A stretch of 23,623 bases of DNA. It comes from a virus. The stretch lies in IMG/VR virus record IMGVR_UViG_3300037189_011943, positions 1-23,623 of that record, one strand, 5' to 3'. Positions 1-7,071 of this stretch are shown one piece after another. The notes below the pieces were generated by a model, which did no database searches, was not told the DNA's origin, and saw only the letters and a program-made list of their open reading frames with translations. How positions within the stretch are numbered: the stretch's first letter is position 1; each line of letters starts with the position of its first letter. Both the position numbers and the translations under genes were made by a program.

Positions 1-230
1 ATTTGCATTTATATTTTTTGCTTCTTTGGCCGAGTATCCTCAACCCTAACGTCTTTAGCTTTGACGATTCTCCATTGTTATACTAATCAGGCAATCGATA
101 TCTATTTCAGGCCCATTATAAAGAATACTGTTTGCGGCATTTCAGCCCATGCCAACTCAATACTCTTTATGGTGGACCTGCTCGGTACTGCCCCGAGGTC
201 TTACCAAACTTTCAAACAACTTCTACGAAT
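1..230 (-). ncRNA. ssrA: Circularly permuted (two-piece) tmRNA, partial at left edge
   Basis: tmRNA rescues stalled ribosomes by acting as alanyl-tRNA and then as a short message. Read on the minus strand, an acceptor piece comes first: a 5-bp arm with 7-nt loop (197-181), the 3' acceptor strand CAGGTCC (180-174), then A and CCA (173-170). After a 55-nt spacer (169-115) comes the matching 5' strand GGGCCTG (114-108), giving a 7-bp acceptor stem whose third pair is G-U, the alanine identity element. A helix between the two pieces (94-85 with 210-201; 79-75 with 219-215) matches tmRNA P2, and an ATCGAT near 99-94 resembles the conserved TTCGAC. The spacer folds as a long hairpin (11-bp helix at 168-158 with 128-118), as expected for an excised segment. 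A tag frame may start at GCC (30-28), reading AKEAKNINAN before the window ends. The loop GGCAGTA lacks the usual TTCRA, which is the main doubt. The 5' boundary is approximate. Confidence 0.8.
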
Positions 231-233
231 TTT

Positions 234-374
234 TTATTGTACAGAATTTGTTTTTGCTTCATCTTTCTTCTTTAGAGATTTCTTCAATATTTTCATATAG
301 ATTTTTTTCTCTAATTCGGTATGATGATATAAACACGCCTCGTACAATTTATGGATTAATTTTTTAAGTTTCAT
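234..374 (-). CDS. Small basic conserved-looking protein upstream of tmRNA (46 aa)
   Basis: This 46-residue reading frame begins MKLKKLIHKLYEAC and ends ...TNSVQ with TAA at 236-234. It is rich in lysine, predicted helical, and has no Cys pair or membrane segment. Its wording resembles short lysine-rich proteins seen in T4-like marine phages, but I cannot name a family. It sits directly between a consensus sigma70 promoter and the tmRNA acceptor piece. The predicted transcription start falls at about the ATG, so translation from the sigma70 promoter would be nearly leaderless. A transcript from the late-type box at 422-429 would carry a leader. Function unknown. It could also be a non-translated 5' part of the tmRNA precursor, though the codon pattern looks protein-coding. 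Confidence 0.55.
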   Translation of the reverse strand: MKLKKLIHKLYEACLYHHTELEKKIYMKILKKSLKKKDEAKTNSVQ

Positions 375-380
375 AATTCT

Positions 381-409
381 ATTATACACTAATATTTAGT
401 AAATGTCAA
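381..409 (-). promoter_or_regulatory. Perfect consensus sigma70 promoter (TTGACA-17-TATAAT)
   Basis: On the minus strand TTGACA (409-404) and TATAAT (386-381) are separated by exactly 17 bp. Both hexamers match the bacterial housekeeping consensus with no mismatch. It points at the 46-aa gene and the tmRNA. A host-polymerase promoter of this strength is typical of immediate-early phage transcription. It is the only one of this quality I found in the window. Confidence 0.8.
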
Positions 410-421
410 GCAGTAAAGTGG

Positions 422-429
422 TATTTATT
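422..429 (-). promoter_or_regulatory. Possible late-type promoter box AATAAATA
   Basis: The minus strand reads AATAAATA, seven of eight bases of the T4 late box TATAAATA. It overlaps the stop codon of the endonuclease gene and lies about 50 bp upstream of the 46-aa gene. The same NATAAATA pattern stands ahead of two fibre genes. Because the sequence is AT-rich, chance is a real alternative. Confidence 0.3.
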
Positions 430-1135
430 GACCTAAATTGAATTTCATACCAGTTGCCTGCTCAATAACGGTCATATTTACTTGATATTTTGGTAAATCC
501 GCAACTGGAAGCGCACTATTTGGCATTAAATACGCCTGTACTTGTCTACTGTTCTTTTCAATAATGACCTTGTATAAACGTGTTGGAATGCCTAATCCGT
601 TACCAATTACAGGATGGTCTTGGTCAAAAATACCACCAGAGATAATATAAAAATCTGTATTAGGTGCCAAAGCCCATTGGCGTTCCCATGTTTCTAATTG
701 TTTCCAGATACCACGATTATTATTTGCCACTTGTGCTACCATATTACTTAAAAAGAAACTCTCACTCATAATAGCATCATTTTGTGTATTGTTACCTGCG
801 GGCGCCATATGTCCACGGTCATGTGTTTTACCTACAATAGCATAATCAGCTAAACTAGCGGAACAACTAGGTGTTACAAATGGGTCAGGTCTAAAGTTAT
901 CTTTACGTTTTGCTGGACCTGTCATGGCAGCTGGAGTTAAATGTTCAAATACAGCAACAGGTGCTTTAACAGAACAACGATGAATCACCGCATAATTTAG
1001 GTGACAAATTTCTTGGTCACCTGGTTGAGCTCTGTATTGTGGAGTTCCATTGACTGTAAACTGTGGACATTGTTGATTGATTTGAGCAAATACTGATAAT
1101 GGTAATAGTATTGCTAGTAGTAATAACTTTTTCAT
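425..1135 (-). CDS. Exported DNA/RNA non-specific endonuclease (NucA/EndoG-like)
   Basis: A 236-aa beta-beta-alpha-metal nuclease. Residues 1-17 form a signal peptide (MKK, hydrophobic core, VFA-Q cleavage site). The catalytic motif DRGH is at 106-109, with general-base His109, followed by the metal-binding Asn131 region and the WKQLE helix (144-148, Glu148) typical of the Serratia nuclease/EndoG family. Four cysteines (23, 44, 54, 91) could form disulphides after export. These enzymes cut single- and double-stranded DNA and RNA with a divalent metal. The gene overlaps the following start by ATGA with the upstream exonuclease gene, so the two are co-transcribed. A secreted nuclease in a phage could degrade host or competitor DNA in the periplasm or recycle nucleotides; the role is inferred. 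Confidence 0.9.
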   Translation of the reverse strand: MKKLLLLAILLPLSVFAQINQQCPQFTVNGTPQYRAQPGDQEICHLNYAVIHRCSVKAPVAVFEHLTPAAMTGPAKRKDNFRPDPFVTPSCSASLADYAIVGKTHDRGHMAPAGNNTQNDAIMSESFFLSNMVAQVANNNRGIWKQLETWERQWALAPNTDFYIISGGIFDQDHPVIGNGLGIPTRLYKVIIEKNSRQVQAYLMPNSALPVADLPKYQVNMTVIEQATGMKFNLGQ

Positions 1136-1785
1136 AATTGTCCTTTATAAAACTGAATCGCCTCAACTAAACCATCTATGTGGTCTTCCGTTTTTTCTAT
1201 GAAAATAAGAGGTGTACTATTTTCAACAGCCATAATGACTACCAATTTATTTATAGGAGTTCCAATGAGTTCTTCGTACATCAAAGCGTAAGCTGTTGTT
1301 TGCCAAAAGTAATCTAATATATCTTCTCTTGTTTTAATACGTGCAGATGTCTTAAAATCAATCGAGGACAACTCGCTATCGAACTCAGCAATACAATCTG
1401 TACGACCTGCCATACCTAACTGTGTTGACCATAGAGCTTGTTCTTGATAGTGTATATTATTGATACGATTGAGTGTTGGTTTTAATGATAGAAACATCTC
1501 TTTAGCATCAGGCATAATATCACCTAACGATTCATTATTGAGGTATCTTTCACAGAGAGTATGAACATTAGTACCACGACCTGAGGCCTTCTTTGAGATA
1601 GCATTAGCTTTTTCTTCACCAACTCTCTTTCGCCATGCCATAATGGCTTCTTTCTTTTGTGCACCTAGTACGGTAGTAACGGAAGGTAATCGAGTTCCAT
1701 CAGGTAAAGTATAATATCTTTTGCCGTCAGGAAATGTAGTTGATTGAAGGTCTTGAAGTGGTTTTGGTGGACAATATGTAAACAT
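1132..1785 (-). CDS. PD-(D/E)XK exonuclease of phage/MGME1-like type
   Basis: A 217-aa nuclease. The PSVTTVLG start (34-41), GTNVH (71-75), Glu116, GRTD (Asp130), IDFKT (Asp143, Lys145) and the QxxxY motif (Gln162, Tyr166) together are the RecB-type PD-(D/E)XK active site. Length and order fit phage single-domain exonucleases related to mitochondrial MGME1, which digest DNA ends in recombination or repair. The start at 1785 has AGGA at good spacing. It overlaps the secreted endonuclease by four bases. It is probably a cytoplasmic DNA-processing enzyme; the exact substrate is not visible. Confidence 0.88.
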   Translation of the reverse strand: MFTYCPPKPLQDLQSTTFPDGKRYYTLPDGTRLPSVTTVLGAQKKEAIMAWRKRVGEEKANAISKKASGRGTNVHTLCERYLNNESLGDIMPDAKEMFLSLKPTLNRINNIHYQEQALWSTQLGMAGRTDCIAEFDSELSSIDFKTSARIKTREDILDYFWQTTAYALMYEELIGTPINKLVVIMAVENSTPLIFIEKTEDHIDGLVEAIQFYKGQL

Positions 1786-1822
1786 TCTGTAATCCTATCA
1801 TATAATTATTAATTTGTCAATA

Positions 1823-2035
1823 CTATTTGGCAATCTTGCCTTTTTCAACTTTATTCCAAATTCTTTCATGGAAAAAATATAATATACTATTAACTACTAA
1901 AGCAAAACTAACAACGCCGATTCCTACTTTCCAAGAACCACTTGCTAACCACCCACCCACAAAGTTAGTAATTGTAACTAAAATTCTCCATGTTACAACT
2001 TTTCCTAAACTTCTCATAACTTTTTCATAAAACAT
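1823..2035 (-). CDS. DUF2061 small membrane protein
   Basis: A 70-aa protein. The pattern RSLGKVVTWRILVT followed by two hydrophobic segments (around residues 20-35 and 39-54) and a FHERIWNKV tail is the DUF2061 signature. The function of the family is unknown; it is found in bacteria and in marine phages. I chose the ATG at 2035 because GAGG lies six bases upstream; a longer frame up to 2080 has no ribosome site and would abut the divergent ligase start. It probably resides in the inner membrane. Confidence 0.75.
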   Translation of the reverse strand: MFYEKVMRSLGKVVTWRILVTITNFVGGWLASGSWKVGIGVVSFALVVNSILYFFHERIWNKVEKGKIAK

Positions 2036-2044
2036 TTTTAACCT

Positions 2045-2052
2045 CATAAATA
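2045..2052 (+). promoter_or_regulatory. Possible late-type promoter box CATAAATA for the AMP ligase
   Basis: CATAAATA matches seven of eight bases of the T4 late box TATAAATA and ends 29 bp before the ATG of the plus-strand ligase gene. The gene is divergent from its left neighbour and needs its own promoter. An AGGTGA ribosome site follows at 2070-2075. Confidence 0.4.
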
Positions 2053-2081
2053 TTATCAAACAATTATATAGGTGATACATT

Positions 2082-3161
2082 ATGAAACGTGCCGTGGTAT
2101 GTGTTAAAGATCCACATTTAATTATTCCACAACTTGATGACTATAGCATAATGATTGTTAATCCTGACAGCACTCAGGATAGATTAAACTACCTATTAAG
2201 TCAAGCCGATTGGAGTATATTAATTACTGATACAAATATCCAATATAGAAACGGTAACGATTACCCCAATGAAAGAGTTTTATGGTATACTTCGGGCACT
2301 ACAGGTGATAGTAAATTTTATGGATTTACACAAAATCAAATTGACCATTTAGCCAAAACAATTTGTGATAGTTATGACATAACATCAAACGATAGATACA
2401 CAGGTATAATGGGATTGTGGCACGCTCATGGACAAGGATTTTATTGGGCTACAAAATATGCTCAATGTGAAACTAATTTTATTTCAGTTAAAGATATTAA
2501 ATCTTGGCCTAAAAATCAACCAACATTTTTGACAGCAATACCTGATGTATTAAGTACGGCAACATTTTTAAAGTTTGATAACCTTCGTTTTATTCGTAGT
2601 GCTAGTGCTAGTATGCCAGACCGCACCTATATTAAATTAAAAGAAAAATTTAAAGTTCCTGTTATTGAAGCATTTGGAATGACAGAAGCCTTGAGTCATT
2701 GTTTTACTAATCCTTTATATGGTGAACAACGTATGGGAACTGTAGGACTACCTGACGGGATTGAGGCAAAAGTAAATAATGGACATTTACTAATTCGTGG
2801 ACCTAGTGTTTTTACCAATGATTGGTTTGATACAGGAGATTTGGTACAACAAGATGAATTTGGTTATTTTAAAATACTAGGTAGAAGTCGTGACCAGATT
2901 AATATTAAAGGATATAAATTTAATCCTTTAAGTTTAGAACAACAAATATCAAATATATTTCCTGAAATAACTGAGATTGCTATATTTGGTTCTACTTCAA
3001 TAAAATGTTTATATGTTGGAGATATATCAAAAGAAAAATTACAAACATCATTTGAATCTTTTGGTAAAAATTGCCGGCCGGTATTAATTAAACAGGTTGA
3101 TTTAATTCCAAAAAACACTACAGGTAAAATATCAAGAACACTATTAGATTCTATGTTCTAA
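2082..3161 (+). CDS. Short AMP-forming acyl/aryl ligase (ANL superfamily)
   Basis: A 359-aa adenylate-forming enzyme; family members activate a carboxylic acid as acyl-AMP and usually pass it to CoA or a carrier thiol. Motifs in order: P-loop-like YTSGTTGDSK (69-78, with Ser in place of the usual Pro), EAFGMTEA (196-203), DWFDTGDL (247-254), hinge GRSRDQINIKG (267-277) and PKNTTGKISR (343-352) with the catalytic Lys349. The core is intact, but only about 68 residues precede the P-loop instead of the usual 150 or more, so most of the N-terminal subdomain is absent. It is one of only two plus-strand genes. Its 3' end overlaps the end of the convergent SGNH-like gene by 18 bp. Substrate unknown; the neighbouring desaturase and GNAT-like protein would fit a fatty acid or a small carboxylate (inference). 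Confidence 0.85.
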   Translation: MKRAVVCVKDPHLIIPQLDDYSIMIVNPDSTQDRLNYLLSQADWSILITDTNIQYRNGNDYPNERVLWYTSGTTGDSKFYGFTQNQIDHLAKTICDSYDITSNDRYTGIMGLWHAHGQGFYWATKYAQCETNFISVKDIKSWPKNQPTFLTAIPDVLSTATFLKFDNLRFIRSASASMPDRTYIKLKEKFKVPVIEAFGMTEALSHCFTNPLYGEQRMGTVGLPDGIEAKVNNGHLLIRGPSVFTNDWFDTGDLVQQDEFGYFKILGRSRDQINIKGYKFNPLSLEQQISNIFPEITEIAIFGSTSIKCLYVGDISKEKLQTSFESFGKNCRPVLIKQVDLIPKNTTGKISRTLLDSMF

Positions 3162-3866
3162 TAATTCATCTAATCGGGGTTGTACAATTTTTGAAAATGC
3201 ATCATGCCCTCGAAGGCCTGCTCTCCAATTTTTTCTATCAAAAGATTTAAAATTTCTACAAACATTTACAAAATTATTTTTCATATCAACAACAGATTCA
3301 TCAAATAATTGATTTTCTTTTTGATAATTTAAAGCGAGAATGCTTCGTTTTCCAAAATAAAATAAAAATGGAATGTTTAAAGACTTTAAAAATTGTTGTA
3401 GTATATAAACTTTTAAAAGATTGGATTCCGCCATAGTTTTATAATCAATATGATTTAAAAATTTAAACCATTCTGGATGTGGTTCACTATGTAATGTGGC
3501 AGTATTATTAAAAACCCAATTTTTTTCAAATTTTCTATGGTCGACATTTTTAATGCCGGCAATATTACTAGCTCGTTCAGTTTGTTTACTGACATAATCT
3601 GATGTTTTTTCTTTTAGTGGAAAATTTTCTGAATTAGAAATTCTTATATCAGTTTTATATAATTGTGGCCAAACAATTATAACAGCATCATATTTTTGTT
3701 TACTTAAAATATTTACTGTTGTTTCTAAAGTATATGTGTATCCTGCACCACGCAAACTGAAATTGTCAATTTTATATTTTGATTTATCTATTAAATCTGC
3801 CCAACCAAATGATTCACCATGAGTTCCTCCACGATTAAAACAAGAACCATTAACTAGTATATTCAT
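3144..3866 (-). CDS. Divergent SGNH-hydrolase-like protein
   Basis: 240 aa. It has the layout of an SGNH/GDSL esterase: a short beta strand followed by NGSCF (6-10, Ser8 where GDS would be), SLRGAG (37-42) at the Gly block, a VIIVWPQ strand (62-68) where GxND would be, and a C-terminal GHDAFSKIV (220-228, His221) resembling the final His block. Several canonical residues differ, so activity is uncertain. Family members remove acyl groups from sugars or lipids. It overlaps oxygenase A by 17 bp and is probably in the same operon. It could also be a non-enzymatic SGNH-fold protein as seen in tailoring islands. Confidence 0.5.
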   Translation of the reverse strand: MNILVNGSCFNRGGTHGESFGWADLIDKSKYKIDNFSLRGAGYTYTLETTVNILSKQKYDAVIIVWPQLYKTDIRISNSENFPLKEKTSDYVSKQTERASNIAGIKNVDHRKFEKNWVFNNTATLHSEPHPEWFKFLNHIDYKTMAESNLLKVYILQQFLKSLNIPFLFYFGKRSILALNYQKENQLFDESVVDMKNNFVNVCRNFKSFDRKNWRAGLRGHDAFSKIVQPRLDELLEHRI

Positions 3867-4632
3867 TTTTCAAACGAGCTCTAAAAGCAAGTGTGACCCG
3901 CATACATTGAGATACGGTTGATGGAGGTCTTGTATTATGTAATGTTCTTGAATCATAAATCACAATACGACCAGGTACATTAGCCACTATATCACTTGGC
4001 CATCCAACATTAAAACCTCTATTTTGATTATTAGCTTCTCTTTGAAATTGTTGTGTGTCGCCGGAGTTACCTTCAGGATCCTCAGAATAAAAAACAAGTT
4101 CACCTGACCAAGTTGGGTACCATTCTAGATTAGCGCAATATAAAATATTAAATGCACCTTCTTCATTTAAATCTGGATTATCTCTATGTACTCCGTAGGA
4201 TCGGTGCACCCATTCATTTGGTCTGCCATTTACAAAAACAATCCAAGAAGGTAATGAAGGGTCTCCTTCTTTTATTTTCCATTCAGGATAATAATCAGTT
4301 GGTCCCATTCCTTCTGGACATCCATTTAATTCATATTTGTTACCTAATGCTTCATTAATTTTTAACCAAAAGTCATGTATTAATTTATGTTTTTCTATTA
4401 ATTCAGATTCACTTCTTGCCAATGGTGCACGTGGAGTTCCACAACCATACTTATTCGGTTTAATATTTTTTTCACAATAATCCCAACCATCAATATTTGG
4501 TTTAAAAAATACTGTATCTGGAGATTTTTTTTCATGCATAGCTCGCCAAGTTTGATTACCTATGTAATTCCAAATTTTTTCTCGTTCATCCAATGAGATA
4601 ACATTATCAATAATTTCAACGTGTTTTTTCAT
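3850..4632 (-). CDS. Fe(II)/2OG oxygenase A (prolyl-4-hydroxylase-like fold)
   Basis: 260 aa. The iron ligands are His149 and Asp151 (HRD) and His232 (LHNTRPP), with Arg245 thirteen residues later as the likely 2-oxoglutarate anchor. SGELVFY (176-182) is the GGxLxF-like strand found in P4H-type enzymes. Such enzymes hydroxylate proteins, peptides, sugars or lipids using O2 and 2-oxoglutarate. GGAG precedes the ATG. The gene overlaps the PP-loop gene upstream by ATGA, so it is translationally linked to it. This is the largest of the oxygenases here. Substrate unknown. Confidence 0.85.
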   Translation of the reverse strand: MKKHVEIIDNVISLDEREKIWNYIGNQTWRAMHEKKSPDTVFFKPNIDGWDYCEKNIKPNKYGCGTPRAPLARSESELIEKHKLIHDFWLKINEALGNKYELNGCPEGMGPTDYYPEWKIKEGDPSLPSWIVFVNGRPNEWVHRSYGVHRDNPDLNEEGAFNILYCANLEWYPTWSGELVFYSEDPEGNSGDTQQFQREANNQNRGFNVGWPSDIVANVPGRIVIYDSRTLHNTRPPSTVSQCMRVTLAFRARLKNEYTS

Positions 4633-5780
4633 AAATTTTCTCCAAAAGAACCAATGTAATGTAATTTACTTAAGCAAGTCCTTGTTCCATAAATTGTACC
4701 ATCTGTATTATAATGTAAAAAATTAGATATTCTTGGTGTTAAATTTTTTAATCCATCTAACCAAATAGAATGTTCTTTTGTTCCTGACCATCCTTTTGTA
4801 AACCAATAATCTAATTCACAATACCAATCACTTGGTGCTTTTTCAACTTGAAACCAATTATTATCCCAATTTGAATATATAACATTTCTTATTATACCTT
4901 CTTGAGTAGCTCTAATTGTTTTTATATCTTTAGATTCCCATATTTTTTTTGCAACTGAATTAGTTTTAAGATACTTATAAATTGTGTGAGCTTGTTTACA
5001 AAGTAAATCACAACAATCTGGTGACCAATAAAATAATACAGGAGTTATATTTGAATACTCAATTATACTTTCTTTAATCGGTGTAATACTTGAAGCTTTG
5101 TCAGTAAAATACATATAAGTATTTTCATCTTTAACTATAATACGAGGTTTATCAACACCAATAACATAAGCTACACGACCTAGTTTATCAAACTTTTTTC
5201 TAACTTCTGAAAAATATAATAAATTATATTGAAATGCCCCAGTAACATTAAACACATCATTTTTTCCATTAATCCAATTTGCATCAGAGTTATTCAATAG
5301 AGCATTGATAATATTTTTAGAAGAATCTAAAATAGTTATTTTGGTTTTTGGACAATTATTTTTTATATATTCAAGTCTATGTTTTGTGTGTAAATGAAAT
5401 TCTGCATTATTGTTCCATGAATCTTTAACATTTTCATCATATACAAGATATTTTGAACTGGCATCTAAAGCCCATGTTGTTATGATTTCATCAATAATTA
5501 ATCCTTGACGAATAAAACTTTCCAAAATGTTATTGCTATCTGAACCTCCACTATAACTTAAAATAACATAATCATATTGTTCTCGTATTTGTCTTGCTCG
5601 TTGGTCATACAAAGCATCCAAACTTAATGTTGGTTCTATAGACCAATCATATGAATTAAATATTTCATCATTAAAATGCCATTCGATTGGTATTTTTTTT
5701 GGATTAGCATAAAGCATTGCTTGTAATTTTGTTTCAAACACAATACCTTTACAAGTATAATAACCAAGTTCTTTAAACAT
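4629..5780 (-). CDS. PP-loop ATP pyrophosphatase 1 (asparagine-synthase-like)
   Basis: 383 aa. The nucleotide-binding motif SGGSDSNN is at 77-84, preceded by a strand YVILSY and followed by an alpha-beta N-type PP-loop fold. About 70 residues precede the motif, and a long C-terminal part (from about 200) with many aromatic residues probably binds the substrate. PP-loop enzymes adenylate a carbonyl or carboxyl oxygen so that nitrogen or sulphur can replace it, as in asparagine synthase or sugar amidotransferases such as WbpG. No glutaminase domain or Cys zinc site is visible. It is packed between two oxygenase genes (4-bp overlap and 2-bp gap), suggesting a shared pathway. The exact reaction is unknown. 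Confidence 0.75.
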   Translation of the reverse strand: MFKELGYYTCKGIVFETKLQAMLYANPKKIPIEWHFNDEIFNSYDWSIEPTLSLDALYDQRARQIREQYDYVILSYSGGSDSNNILESFIRQGLIIDEIITTWALDASSKYLVYDENVKDSWNNNAEFHLHTKHRLEYIKNNCPKTKITILDSSKNIINALLNNSDANWINGKNDVFNVTGAFQYNLLYFSEVRKKFDKLGRVAYVIGVDKPRIIVKDENTYMYFTDKASSITPIKESIIEYSNITPVLFYWSPDCCDLLCKQAHTIYKYLKTNSVAKKIWESKDIKTIRATQEGIIRNVIYSNWDNNWFQVEKAPSDWYCELDYWFTKGWSGTKEHSIWLDGLKNLTPRISNFLHYNTDGTIYGTRTCLSKLHYIGSFGENL

Positions 5781-5782
5781 AA

Positions 5783-6283
5783 TTAATAAGTTACCGATCC
5801 AACAATATGTAATCGAGGTTCATTTGAACAATTTATAAAAGTGTGTAATTTTCTAGTGTCTGTCCAATATATTTTACCGGCAGATAAATGAGTTAATCCG
5901 GATTCTTTAAAAACAAAATAACATTCGGGATTAGTTATTAAAGGAATATGAATACGAGCTCCCACATCTTTATGTATTGTATAACAAGAAAATGGCATCA
6001 CCCACATTAATCTTGTTCTTCTCATATCATATTCTTTAATTATTTCTTCAAATGGAGTATTTTTAAATAATGGATTAATTAAATTTTCTGACCATGGAGA
6101 TTTAATTATATCTTCAATAATTGCTGAACCAACAGCATCAGAAAAATAGTCGCCACCAATTCTATATTGTATTCCAGCTTGTTTACTTTTAATATCAAAT
6201 TCAGTCCATTTTATTTCTGACTCTAATTTGTAATAACATTCCAACAAACTTGAAATATCTATGTCTCTTAGTTCTTTAATCAT
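5783..6283 (-). CDS. Fe(II)/2OG oxygenase B (Asp/Asn beta-hydroxylase-like)
   Basis: 166 aa. His104-Lys-Asp106 with GARIHIPL (108-115) and RKLHTFINCSNEPRLHIVG (144-162; His147, Arg157, His159) is the double-stranded beta-helix core of the aspartyl/asparaginyl beta-hydroxylase family. Iron ligands and the 2OG-binding Arg are present. The family hydroxylates Asp/Asn side chains in proteins or acts on lipids and free amino acids. The gene overlaps the desaturase by ATGA. It is the closest relative in the window to oxygenase H (12102-12809). Confidence 0.8.
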   Translation of the reverse strand: MIKELRDIDISSLLECYYKLESEIKWTEFDIKSKQAGIQYRIGGDYFSDAVGSAIIEDIIKSPWSENLINPLFKNTPFEEIIKEYDMRRTRLMWVMPFSCYTIHKDVGARIHIPLITNPECYFVFKESGLTHLSAGKIYWTDTRKLHTFINCSNEPRLHIVGSVTY

Positions 6284-7071
6284 TTTAAAAAAGGTAAAAA
6301 TATTCTACAAGGATCAAATTCCCACCATTTACCACTCACACCAGAACCAAAATCATAACTTGCAGGTGAGTGATGATGATTATTATGCCAACCTTGGCCC
6401 CAAGCTACAAATCCCAATACAAGATTATTGTGACTATTATCTTTAGTTTGAAAATTTCTGTAACCAATAATACCTTTTAAATGTCCTAAAACATTTATTG
6501 TATTATCTTGTAATAAACTTATACCCGTAACTAAAAAAAATCCGCAGAATGCTAAACGCCAATCAAACAAACATATAAGCAAAGGTACTGCCCACAAAAT
6601 AGTTAGCTGATGTTTATGAAACCAAACATGATTTGGCTTACGCAACAGGTCAACCGAATATTTAACATTAATAATCATATTGTTTTCTGTAACATGACGA
6701 TACCAACCTATAAATGATTCAAATATACCGTAGACTACAGGACTATGAATATCTTTTGTCGTATCGGCATGAGGATGATGATAACCTCTGTGTAGAGCGG
6801 ACCAAACTATACTAGAACCTTGTCCAGCAAAACTAGCAAAGAACAATATAATGTTTTCTTTGTATGTTGGTAGTTGATGTGTTTTGTGACTAAACACTCT
6901 ATGATACCCTACAGCTACACCTAATCCACACACCAAGCACCACATGATTAAGGTTGAAAATAGATAATAAAGAGGAATGATTCCAACTGTCAACATATAA
7001 AGTGTAGACAAGGCTAAAGGAATAATTGGTAACCAAACGAACCAGATGGCTTTGGAGATATCTTTAAACAT
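6280..7071 (-). CDS. Membrane fatty-acid desaturase (acyl delta-9 type)
   Basis: 263 aa. Membrane di-iron desaturase with box 1 HRVFSH (57-62), box 2 HRGYHH (94-99) plus HAD (101-103), NVLGH (193-197) and box 3 HNNHH (229-233). About four hydrophobic segments (roughly 10-30, 33-50, 76-90, 155-190) flank them. Such enzymes insert a cis double bond in an acyl-CoA or lipid-bound chain, with an electron donor supplied by the host. Box 2 reads HxxxHH instead of the usual HxxHH, an apparent one-residue insertion. It lies between oxygenase B (4-bp overlap) and the GNAT-like gene (TAATG overlap). In a phage it could change host membrane lipids or make an unsaturated acyl group for decoration. Confidence 0.9.
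   Translation of the reverse strand: MFKDISKAIWFVWLPIIPLALSTLYMLTVGIIPLYYLFSTLIMWCLVCGLGVAVGYHRVFSHKTHQLPTYKENIILFFASFAGQGSSIVWSALHRGYHHPHADTTKDIHSPVVYGIFESFIGWYRHVTENNMIINVKYSVDLLRKPNHVWFHKHQLTILWAVPLLICLFDWRLAFCGFFLVTGISLLQDNTINVLGHLKGIIGYRNFQTKDNSHNNLVLGFVAWGQGWHNNHHHSPASYDFGSGVSGKWWEFDPCRIFLPFLK

Noticed and set aside
170-200. Ordinary tRNA 3' half
   Set aside because: The stem, 7-base acceptor strand and CCA suggest tRNA, but there is no anticodon arm upstream and the 5' acceptor strand lies downstream, so permuted tmRNA fits better.
61-367. Two plus-strand frames (79 and 72 aa) at the left end
   Set aside because: They lie opposite the tmRNA pieces and the 46-aa gene, have no ribosome site, and read like random AT-rich translation.
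3140-3170. Terminators between the convergent pairs (3144/3161 and 12101/12102)
   Set aside because: I saw no GC-rich hairpin with a T run; the genes overlap or abut directly.
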